43,948 bases of DNA from Verrucomicrobiota bacterium (GTDB taxonomy: Bacteria; Verrucomicrobiota; Verrucomicrobiia; Verrucomicrobiales; DEV007). Positions 25,347-32,569 of the stretch are shown in pieces. Each line of letters starts with the position of its first letter. Within the stretch, counting starts at the first letter, position 1. The position numbers and the translations under genes were made by a program. The notes under the pieces are model-generated. The model was not told the origin of the DNA. It did no database searches and worked only from the letters and a program-made list of their open reading frames with translations. The stretch is from positions 1-43,948 of the forward strand of contig JAGWVU010000041.1 of assembly GCA_018970725.1 (NCBI GenBank), written 5' to 3'.

Positions 25347-25359
25347 CCGAATCGTTCGG
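25347..25359. promoter_or_regulatory. Inverted repeat CCGAA-TCG-TTCGG in the divergent region
   Basis: A perfect 5-bp inverted repeat with a 3-nt centre lies 43 nt upstream of the small-protein start and 172 nt upstream of the kinase start. It could be an operator for a dimeric regulator, but no regulator is identified. Confidence 0.3.
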
Positions 25360-25390
25360 CCCCCACCTTCCCCTCTTCCCTGTTTCGGAG

Positions 25391-25428
25391 CCGGGACGAA
25401 AATCTTCCCCGGAATCGTTTTTTTTTTT
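25391..25428 (+). terminator. Terminator-like hairpin and T11 run in the kinase leader
   Basis: CCGGG (25391-25395) can pair with CCCGG (25408-25412), and after AATCG there is a run of eleven Ts (25418-25428). On the plus strand this resembles a short intrinsic terminator placed 103 nt before the kinase start. No plus-strand gene ends here, so it could limit read-through or act as leader attenuation. The stem is only 5 bp and the 5-nt spacing before the T-run is longer than usual. Confidence 0.35.
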
Positions 25429-25530
25429 GCGGCAGGTCCTGCCTCCCCGCTCCGGCCGGTTGTTGCAGCGGAAGGAAATCCGGTCCATCCGTGCCAAGGT
25501 GACGGGCCCCCGTTGCCCTCTCCAACCCCG

Positions 25531-27690
25531 ATGCATCCTGACGAAACACTTGATGGTTACACCTTGCTCCGGCGCATCGGGGCCGGCGGCTACGGGGAGG
25601 TCTGGTTGTGCCGGTCCCGCGCCCTCGGCGACCTGAGGGCGTTCAAGTTCATCGCCTCGGCCAGCCAGGGTGCGCTGGACCGGGAATTCAAGGCCCTGAC
25701 CAACTACCGGAACGCCGCGGCCAGGCTCCGCTCGCCCCACCTGATGCCCATCGAGCACGTCGGTCGCGCTCCGGAAGGACTCTTCTACGTGATGCCGCTG
25801 GCCGACGGAAATCTGGCGGATCCCCTCGATCCCGACTGGAGTCCATTGACCCTCGGGACCGTGATTGCCCGGAGAAAAGAGGCCCCGGCCTGGTTTTCCT
25901 GTGAGGAAATTTCGGGCTGGATGCGCCCGGTGCTGGAGGCCTTGCAAATCCTTTCGGACGCCGGATTCGCGCATCGGGATGTGAAGCCGGACAACATCTT
26001 GTTCTGTGGCGGCCGACCGATCCTGGGGGATATCAGTTTGCTCGACGAGGATCACGCCGATCTCACCCGTTGCGGAACGCCCGGCTACTCCGCCCCATCG
26101 TGGTATCAGGGCGGTCACCCGGATCTGTATGGAGCCGCCGCCACGCTCTACACCCTGCTGACCGGGAATCTTCCGGACCGGATGGGTCGGTCCGCCTTCA
26201 ACGGTCCTCCCCAGGGAGACGGTTCCCTCACCGCGGAAGAGCGAATCCACCGCAAGCGCCTCCACGCGGTCGTCCGTCGCGCCACCCAGGAGCGGGTGTC
26301 GGAACGTTACCCCGATTTCCAGGCCATGGCCGCGGCGCTGGCCGGTGCACCAACCGCTCCTCCCTCGCGAACTCCGCCGGTGCGGGCGGGGATCGCGACC
26401 GTGGCGCTGCTGCTTGGAGCCGCGTCTTTCTTCTTCTTCCAACCGTTCCCCGGAGGATCCCGTCCGGAGCCGCCGGAAAACGTTCTTCCCTCCGCGGAGC
26501 GCATCCAGGCCGATTTGGGGAGGGGAGATTTCGCTTCGGCGTTGGCGGGCCTTGAGCTTCTTTTCAGCCGGGATCCCAAGGCCCAAGCCGACCCGGACTA
26601 CTCGACGGCTCGCGCCATGGCCCTCCAGGGGCTCGGACGGACCTGGGAAGCGCGGGAAGAGTTGCGCCGGGAGATTCCGCGCTCGCCCGAAATCAGCGAC
26701 GTCACCACCCGCCAGCACCTCTGGGAACAACTCGGGGATTTGAGCGGCGCCGAGACCGACCTCACCCGGATCCTGGAAACGTCCGGACCCGACGCGCTGC
26801 TCCTCTCCATGAGAGCCGGACTCCGGGCCCGGCAAGGGGACTTCAAAGGGGTTCACGCGGATTGGGAGGCCGCGAGGAAGATCCGTCCCGCCGATCCCGG
26901 GCACTTGCGGTCGGTCGACGCCCTCTGGTCGCCCATCAAGAAACTCCATCCCGCCTACATGGATTACCTCCGGTCCAAGGGAGAGGAACTGCCGCCCCTC
27001 CAATGGATCTGGAGCCTTGCGGACGAACCCTGGGTTTTCGACTCTTTTCTGGAGGAGCCGGCTTCCAGTCCCCGGTGGAATCCCGTGGCCGAATCCGGGT
27101 TTTTTGATCCGTTCGCGCAAGAGCCGGCCTTCAGTCCCCGGGATCAAGCCGCAAGAACCATCCTCTGCCATGATCTCGATCTGGCGTTCCGGACCGGGGA
27201 CAACCGCAAGGCCCTGACTTTGCTCGACCGGATCCTTTATGCGAAGCCGGGGACGGGCAACGCGCCGGAGTTGTCGCTGCTCCGTGCCCTCCTGTTGCGG
27301 CGGTTGGACCGCGGGCCGGAGATGGAGGCGGAACTGGGCAGGCCCTGCCACCGGGAACTGGGCTGGGACCGGATCGACGCGAGGATCTATCTCTGGGATC
27401 AGTTGCAGCGTTGGGAGGACGCGGAGCATTTCCTGACAAGCATGCTGGAATATCCGCCGGATTCCGCGGAAGACCCCGACCTCCGGAAATTGAAACTCCT
27501 GAAGTATCGCGCCACCGTCCGCGCCCGGCTGGGCCAGTTCGACGCCGTCTCCGTAGACCGCAGTCTGGCGATGGAATCGTTCGGCCTCCAGGCGGAACGC
27601 CGTGCCGAGGTGGAGCAGATTTGGGATACCCTGGCCCAGGAGTTCCCCGCTTACGCCGAACATCTCCGCGCCTCGCCGGAGAAAAAATAA
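25531..27690 (+). CDS. Membrane Hanks-type Ser/Thr kinase with TPR-like C-terminal half
   Basis: 719 residues from the ATG at 25531 (an upstream TTG at 25513 would add six). The kinase domain spans about 10-270: glycine loop IGAGGYGEV (16-24), lysine 39 in AFKF, catalytic HRDVKPDN (Asp150, Lys152, Asn155), and the metal Asp167 in GDISLL where DFG is usual. The APE-type motif reads APS, losing its glutamate. A single membrane helix follows at about 287-304. The remaining 415 residues outside the membrane are helical with TPR-like spacing (QGLGRTWEAREEL, ARQGDFKGVHADWEAARKIRP, RTGDNRKALTLLDRIL). A 13-residue element is repeated at 27037-27075 and 27103-27141. It is followed 47 nt later by a secreted protein and an ECF-type sigma gene, suggesting signal transduction. 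Confidence 0.88.
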   Translation: MHPDETLDGYTLLRRIGAGGYGEVWLCRSRALGDLRAFKFIASASQGALDREFKALTNYRNAAARLRSPHLMPIEHVGRAPEGLFYVMPLADGNLADPLDPDWSPLTLGTVIARRKEAPAWFSCEEISGWMRPVLEALQILSDAGFAHRDVKPDNILFCGGRPILGDISLLDEDHADLTRCGTPGYSAPSWYQGGHPDLYGAAATLYTLLTGNLPDRMGRSAFNGPPQGDGSLTAEERIHRKRLHAVVRRATQERVSERYPDFQAMAAALAGAPTAPPSRTPPVRAGIATVALLLGAASFFFFQPFPGGSRPEPPENVLPSAERIQADLGRGDFASALAGLELLFSRDPKAQADPDYSTARAMALQGLGRTWEAREELRREIPRSPEISDVTTRQHLWEQLGDLSGAETDLTRILETSGPDALLLSMRAGLRARQGDFKGVHADWEAARKIRPADPGHLRSVDALWSPIKKLHPAYMDYLRSKGEELPPLQWIWSLADEPWVFDSFLEEPASSPRWNPVAESGFFDPFAQEPAFSPRDQAARTILCHDLDLAFRTGDNRKALTLLDRILYAKPGTGNAPELSLLRALLLRRLDRGPEMEAELGRPCHRELGWDRIDARIYLWDQLQRWEDAEHFLTSMLEYPPDSAEDPDLRKLKLLKYRATVRARLGQFDAVSVDRSLAMESFGLQAERRAEVEQIWDTLAQEFPAYAEHLRASPEKK

Positions 27691-27737
27691 TTCCGATTTT
27701 CCGGAAGATCCGGCGCGCCGCCGCGAAGAGGAGTGAA

Positions 27738-29303
27738 ATGACCACACGCGTCGCTTTTGCTTGGATCCACTTTGCGTTCACCGGGCTGCTCGCCGGAACG
27801 GCCCTCCTCCTTCCGCCCTCCGCGGGGGCGCAGATCCGGACGGACCGGGGGGAGGAATACTACTTGATCCGCACGCTCGAGGGACTTTATGAGAAGCTGC
27901 CGATGCAGGCAACCGACCCTTCCGAATTCAAGGCGGCAGCGGCGGACCTGCGCAGTGAGGCCATTCGTTACAAGGTGCGCGCCGATGAAGCGCGGCTCCA
28001 CGAAAGCATCGGGTTCGGTTTTGACGAGTTCATCGCCCAGCTCGATGCCGTCAGCGCATTCCTTTCCAAGGTCGAGGACATCCAGGCGAACGCAGCCGCA
28101 CAGGTGCCGCTCCAGCAATTTGGTTCCGGATTCAAAGGAGGCATGGCGGCGGCGCAAACATCGGATTTCTCCACCATGGAAGGTGCCGTGGCTTCGATTT
28201 TGGTCGGTGGTCTGGTCTACGCCATGGATTCCTGGAGCCAGTCCAGCGCGTTGGAGGAGTCCGTGAAGAAAGAAGTGGAAGCCGAGGCCGGGCGGTTGCA
28301 GGACGCGCTGCTGCAAAGGCTCGAGAGATCACGTCAGAGGTTCCTCGATCTGGCCCGTGAAAAAGGCTGGCCGGAGCGGGAGATCGGCTGGGATTTGTCG
28401 ATGCAGAGCGCCACCACCACGGTGCAGCTGATCCAGAAAGGCGATCTGAACGGCTTGATCTCTCTGGCGGCTGGAAAGCGGGCGGAGCGTCCCTTCGATC
28501 CACACATCGCACTAAGCCACAACCTGCTGATGGCGATCCGCAGCGAAGAGAGACCGTCCGATCTGGATCGGATTTGTGAGGATAGCCTCGAACTCAAGGC
28601 CTTGATTCCGGCGCATTCCGTCTATGATCACCACCGTTTGGGCGTCCTCTACCAGGCGGCCCTCCTCGCATCCGCCTCAAGGGGGGCGGAGCGTTTGGGC
28701 GGCGCTTCCCCCGGCAGTTCTTCCCGGAGCCGCCGTGCGGTGGAACTTTGGGAGGCGGCCCATGAGGCCCGCACGCCCGACACCGGGGACGAACTGGCCT
28801 TGTATCGGGCCTGTGCTTACGCCGGAGATGGGGATCCGGCGAGGGCGCGGACAGAATTGCGCGCTCTCCATGACCGGCTCAAAGACCAACCGGATTATCT
28901 CTATGCTTGTGCCTGTGTCACCTGCTTGGACGGCGACCGGGATCTGGCTTTGAAATTCCTTGAGAAGGCCATCAGGACGGACGGCGTCGATTTGAGCGAC
29001 GTTCGCAAGGATCCGGACCTGCACGATCTCCGAACCTATCGGAAACAGGAATTTGTGGCGCTGACCACTCCGCAATGGGAATGGACCGCCACCAACAGTC
29101 TTCTCTGGGCGGATGTCTTTCTCACCAACAAATCCGCCTTCAGCCTGACCAATGTCCGGCTCACTTCCACCACGCCCGGTTGGGAGCCCGACCTGACGGT
29201 CGATATCCTGCGGCCGGGTGAGACCAAGAAGTGGGAGTGGAATGCCCAACCACCGGAGGGCCAACTCCGCGCGATGCGATTGACAAGCGATCAGAATCCT
29301 TGA
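27738..29303 (+). CDS. Exported helical/TPR-like protein, unknown
   Basis: 521 residues with a signal peptide (FAFTGLLAGTALLLPPSAGA). AGGAG eight bases upstream of the ATG is a good ribosome-binding site. The sequence is alpha-helical; a pair of TPR-like helices appears late: ELALYRACAYAGDGDPARAR, then LYACACVTCLDGDRDLALKF. The last 90 residues are beta-rich (SLTNVRLTSTTPGWEPDL). I recognise no named domain. It starts 47 nt after the kinase gene and its stop is 29 nt before the sigma-factor start, so it probably lies in the same operon. Its TPR-like repeats recall those of the kinase C-terminal half, which would face the same compartment, so contact between the two is plausible. Confidence 0.8.
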   Translation: MTTRVAFAWIHFAFTGLLAGTALLLPPSAGAQIRTDRGEEYYLIRTLEGLYEKLPMQATDPSEFKAAAADLRSEAIRYKVRADEARLHESIGFGFDEFIAQLDAVSAFLSKVEDIQANAAAQVPLQQFGSGFKGGMAAAQTSDFSTMEGAVASILVGGLVYAMDSWSQSSALEESVKKEVEAEAGRLQDALLQRLERSRQRFLDLAREKGWPEREIGWDLSMQSATTTVQLIQKGDLNGLISLAAGKRAERPFDPHIALSHNLLMAIRSEERPSDLDRICEDSLELKALIPAHSVYDHHRLGVLYQAALLASASRGAERLGGASPGSSSRSRRAVELWEAAHEARTPDTGDELALYRACAYAGDGDPARARTELRALHDRLKDQPDYLYACACVTCLDGDRDLALKFLEKAIRTDGVDLSDVRKDPDLHDLRTYRKQEFVALTTPQWEWTATNSLLWADVFLTNKSAFSLTNVRLTSTTPGWEPDLTVDILRPGETKKWEWNAQPPEGQLRAMRLTSDQNP

Positions 29304-29332
29304 ATCATGGGCGGTTTGTCGACGCCGGGCGC

Positions 29333-29959
29333 ATGAATCATGAATATCCCCGCACCCCGGTTTCGCTCCTGAGCTGTCTCCGGGAAGGGGTTTCCAGGCC
29401 GGAGTGGGAGCTTTCCTGGCAGCGCTTCCTCGAGCTTTACCGGCACCCTCTCTCCGCCTCGGCCCGGGGCTGTTACCGGCATCACACCGGGGGCGGCGAG
29501 GCCCCTGATGAATTCGTTGAAGACGTGGTCGCCATCGCCGTGGCCGATTTTTTCTCCAAAGGTCAACAACGCTACGACCCCGCAAAAGGCAGGCTGCGCA
29601 CCTACCTCAGGGTCATGATCAATGCCCGCGTGGTGGACGCCCTGCGCAAGGAACGTCCGGCGGACCGCCGCCCCTTCCCGGACGCCGAACCTGCCGCACC
29701 TCCCGAAGAAAGGGAAGCGGAAAAGGAGGCGTTCCATCAGGCCTTGCTGGCTACCTTGCTCGAGGATCTGCGCGCTCAGATCCCCAGCGCTCAGTTCGAA
29801 ATTTTCGAGCGTGTCAGGCTCAAACGCGAATCACCGCAAGAGGTGGCCGATGAACTGGGGGTGCGCCGCAATGTGATCGACAAGTCCATCCACAAAACCA
29901 TGACCAAGCTTCGGGAACTTGCCCGCCGCGAGGAATACCGGGAGGAGTTTGATCCATGA
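29333..29959 (+). CDS. ECF-type RNA polymerase sigma factor
   Basis: 208 residues. Region 2 spans about 20-105, with an -10-recognition-like stretch KGRLRTYLRVMINARVVDAL; region 4 follows at about 140-200, including a helix-turn-helix ESPQEVADELGVRRNVIDKS and then IHKTMTKLRELA. There is no sigma region 1 or 3, as in ECF factors. The start was placed at 29333 because it immediately precedes the conserved part and lies 29 nt after the upstream stop. The nearest neighbours are a membrane Ser/Thr kinase and an exported protein; no canonical anti-sigma is visible. ECF factors controlled by a Ser/Thr kinase are known (EcfP-PknT in Vibrio), making phosphorylation a reasonable hypothesis. Its stop overlaps the next small gene by ATGA. 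Confidence 0.88.
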   Translation: MNHEYPRTPVSLLSCLREGVSRPEWELSWQRFLELYRHPLSASARGCYRHHTGGGEAPDEFVEDVVAIAVADFFSKGQQRYDPAKGRLRTYLRVMINARVVDALRKERPADRRPFPDAEPAAPPEEREAEKEAFHQALLATLLEDLRAQIPSAQFEIFERVRLKRESPQEVADELGVRRNVIDKSIHKTMTKLRELARREEYREEFDP

Positions 29960-30135
29960 AGGCCTTGGATTCCCTGTTCCAACCGGCGGAATCGCCCCTC
30001 ACCGAAGAGCAGGAAGAGGCGCTCACCAACCTGCTCGCCTCCGCCTATGCCGGGGATGAGCAGGCCGGGACCGACCCCGCTTTGCAGCGCATCGCCGGCA
30101 AAGTGCAGGCCTACCTCCAGTCGCCACCTTCCTGA
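29956..30135 (+). CDS. 59-aa protein overlapping the sigma gene
   Basis: A gene of 59 residues too short for a standard ORF listing. The ATG overlaps the sigma stop (ATGA), a strong sign of translational coupling. The sequence is acidic at first (PLTEEQEEALTNLLASA) with a leucine/alanine-rich helix and ends in YLQSPPS. No zinc-binding motif, membrane segment or other family mark is visible. Its position and size are what one expects for a small regulator of the sigma factor, for example a co-regulator or anti-sigma, but nothing in the sequence shows it. It is also compatible with a small independent protein. Confidence 0.6.
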   Translation: MKALDSLFQPAESPLTEEQEEALTNLLASAYAGDEQAGTDPALQRIAGKVQAYLQSPPS

Positions 30136-30386
30136 GATGGGATAAGCTTTGCGGGACCCGCGTAGCCGAAGGCACCCCGGCCACAAAAAGAACGTCCAAC
30201 AACAAAGCGTGGTGGGAATGGGATAGTCATCCCGAAAATCCCTATCATCCCCGCTTTGAACATGCCCGGTGCCCCTCGCCTGAACGGCGTCCCTGCCGCC
30301 CTCATTTTTCCGCGGTCGGCTCCAACACCTTGGGGGAAAGCGCCGTCCCCGCTTTGGCGGAGGCTTATCTGGCCACCGAAAAAAGG
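30136..30386. other. Unannotated stretch with gene scraps
   Basis: Plus-strand frames read EGTPATKRTSNNKAWWEWD, SHPENPYHPRFEHAR and, further on, VPALAEAYLATEKRLPM before a stop, without a convincing start. A third frame continues past 30386 as ATHVKTERAGDLIWVSGQLP then GGEAVYIEIHA, which looks protein-like. They may be remnants of decayed genes or of a repeated element. Confidence 0.35.
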
Positions 30387-30767
30387 CTACCCATGTGAAA
30401 ACCGAGCGCGCCGGCGACCTGATCTGGGTGAGCGGGCAGTTGCCCGGCGGTGAAGCGGTTTACATTGAGATTCATGCAACAGACTCTGGCGATGGAATCG
30501 TTGCAAGAAGGCGCTGGTCCAGTTCATCTGCATCTCCACAATGAACTGCCGCCCCCGCCGGTCCTGGCAGAGCACGTCCACGATGGTGTTCTTGAAGAGC
30601 GGCAGGGACGGAACCTGCTCGCTCGGCAGGTAGTCGAGGGACTCGATCTGCTCGTCCTCGGTCGCGAACGGGAGCAACGCATTGAGGAAACTCCGCAGGA
30701 TCCCCGGGTGCTCTCCGAAGATGCGCTTGAAGACCAGCTCGTTGCGAGGATCGAGCAACCGCTCCAT
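30387..30767 (-). pseudogene. Truncated Rpn/PDDEXK-type transposase-nuclease remnant
   Basis: From ATG 30767 the frame reads MERLLDPRNELVFKRIFGEH and continues as LRSFLNALLPF, IESLDYLPSEQ and IVDVLCQDRRGRQFIVEMQM, the N-terminal third of the PD-(D/E)xK 'transposase'/Rpn family (FNPxxDxxFKxxFG, then D..........G..Y.VEMQ). The catalytic core pair is recognisable in IVDVLCQDRRGRQFIVEMQ. The homology stops at about 30500 after AFLQR; beyond it the peptide becomes basic and low in conserved residues until 30387. The usual family length is about 300 residues, so most of the gene is missing. I call it a broken copy, probably a recombination scar. Confidence 0.65.
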
Positions 30768-30864
30768 GCCGCACCTTGCCACGTCCTCAAGAGTTCACAA
30801 GCCGAAGCGATCTCCGTGGCCGCCCACCCGTCCGATCCGCTGAGACTTTTACCTCCCCAAACAC

Positions 30865-32463
30865 TCAGCGGGGCGGGCCAGCAAAAACCAGATAGAGGAA
30901 CGCCACGAAGACCAACAGGCCGATCGCCACCGGGCGAGTCCAGCGCCAGGGCGTCAAATCGACTTCATGGCTGTCGCGCTGGACCCAGCCCTCCATCCCG
31001 TTTCCCCCCCGGCTCCGGAGATATTGGTAGAGCATCAGCAGAAGGAAAACGCCCCCGAGGAAGTGAAAGTTCGCCGCAGCCGACGCCGTCCACGAGGAAA
31101 ACGGGGGCACGAAATACCCGATCAGAAGAATCGCGCAGCCCCCGACCAACGCATGGTTGGCCGCCGCAGCAGTCGCCCGCTTGAAAAGCAACCCGGCCAG
31201 CACCACGGAAAAAATCGGAATGAAATACAAACCGTTCATCTTCTGGAGATACCCGAAGATACTGGCCTGGCCCGCGAGGAAGGGAGCGGCGCACATCGAG
31301 AAAATGGCGATCACCGTTCCCACCAGTTTGCCGTTTTCGATCACCCGACGGTCGTCGGCCTGATCGTGCTTCATCCAGTGCTTGTAGACGCCGAGGGAGA
31401 AAAGGGTCGCGGTGGAATTCAGCACCGAGTTGAACGAACTCAAAATCGCCCCGGCCACCACCGCCGCGAAGAAACCGGTCAGCCAGTCCGGGAGGACATG
31501 ACCCACGAGGATACCATAGGCCCGGTCCGGCTGGGTTACTTCGTCCGCGTAGAGATGCAACGCGACGATCCCCGGCAAAATCAGAATCAAGGGGGTGAGA
31601 ACCTTGAACAAGGCCGCCAGCAAGACCCCGCGTTGTCCCTCGGCCAGATTCCGCGCCGCGAACGTCCGTTGGATGATCTGCTGATTTGTCGTCCAGTAAA
31701 ACAAGTTCAGCAGCATGACCCCGCTGAACAACGTGTGCCATGGCACGGAGGACCGGTCTCCCCCGAGGGAAACGAATTTCTCCGGATGCGCCGCCTTCAC
31801 CTCCGCCAGGCCGGCGAGCATGTTCCCATCCCCGGCCTTCCCCAGGGCGAGCACGGTGATGAGGATGCCACCCGTCAGCAGACCGAACCCGTTCAACGTA
31901 TCCGAAACCGCAACCGCGCGCAGCCCACCGAAGATGGCGTAAATCGATCCGACGATCCCGATGAACCAGACCGAGGCCCAAAGCAACGCCGTGTCGTTGC
32001 GGATCCCGGTCATGGCTTCCAGATCGAGGATGTCCCTCATCCCGGTGGCCCCGGTGTAGAGAATCATCGGGAGCAGGATGACCGCGTAAGCCGCGATGAA
32101 AATCAGACTGGTCAGGGAGCGGGTGGTCCCGTTGAAGCGTTCCTCGAGGAACTCGGGGATCGTGGCAATCCCGCTCCGCAGATACTTGGGCAGGAAAAAA
32201 ACGGCCATCACCACCAGCGAAGCCGCCGCCAAAACCTCCCACGCCATCACGAGAATGCCGTCCTGATAGGCCGCCCCGTTCAAACCCACCAACTGTTCGG
32301 TGGAAAGGTTGGTCAGGAGGAGGGAACCCGCGATATAGCCGCCAGTCAGCGTTCGGCCCGCCAGAAAGTAACCGGTGGAACTGGCGTCATCGTCCTTGCG
32401 CGTCAACCACCAGGTCAACACACCGACCAACGCGGTGAAAAAGAGAAAGGTCAGGATCGTCAC
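30865..32463 (-). CDS. Sodium:solute symporter (SSS family)
   Basis: 532 residues from the GTG at 32463, which places the first membrane helix (ILTFLFFTALVGVLTWWL) directly at the N-terminus; the frame extends upstream without any other suitable start. About 13 membrane helices are predicted. Family marks are the SSTGYFLAGRTLTGGYIAGS segment near residue 25, GLRAVAVSDTLNGFGLL, and the later GAILSSFNSVLNSTATLFSL. The SglT-like branch moves sugars or other organic solutes with Na+; the actual solute is not predictable here. It diverges from a PQQ-propeller gene, with 106 nt between starts. A tail of about 50 residues after the last helix pair ends in LVFAGPPR. Confidence 0.92.
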   Translation of the reverse strand: MTILTFLFFTALVGVLTWWLTRKDDDASSTGYFLAGRTLTGGYIAGSLLLTNLSTEQLVGLNGAAYQDGILVMAWEVLAAASLVVMAVFFLPKYLRSGIATIPEFLEERFNGTTRSLTSLIFIAAYAVILLPMILYTGATGMRDILDLEAMTGIRNDTALLWASVWFIGIVGSIYAIFGGLRAVAVSDTLNGFGLLTGGILITVLALGKAGDGNMLAGLAEVKAAHPEKFVSLGGDRSSVPWHTLFSGVMLLNLFYWTTNQQIIQRTFAARNLAEGQRGVLLAALFKVLTPLILILPGIVALHLYADEVTQPDRAYGILVGHVLPDWLTGFFAAVVAGAILSSFNSVLNSTATLFSLGVYKHWMKHDQADDRRVIENGKLVGTVIAIFSMCAAPFLAGQASIFGYLQKMNGLYFIPIFSVVLAGLLFKRATAAAANHALVGGCAILLIGYFVPPFSSWTASAAANFHFLGGVFLLLMLYQYLRSRGGNGMEGWVQRDSHEVDLTPWRWTRPVAIGLLVFVAFLYLVFAGPPR

Positions 32464-32569
32464 GGCTCCGGCATGCTGCCCAAAGCAACCCCGCCTGCCT
32501 AGTCCTTTCTTCGCGATCCGGCAACAAAGAGTTGGTGCCGGGGTCCGGATGCGGTTGAATCCAGACGGC

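Noticed and set aside
25294-27747. Very long minus-strand open frame (about 817 codons) antisense to the kinase gene
   Set aside because: It has no domain content and mirrors the kinase, whose motifs are clear. Long antisense frames are common at this GC content.
30151-30161. Palindrome GCGGGACCCGC after the 59-aa gene as a terminator
   Set aside because: The stem would leave a 3-nt loop with only four base pairs and no T-run follows.
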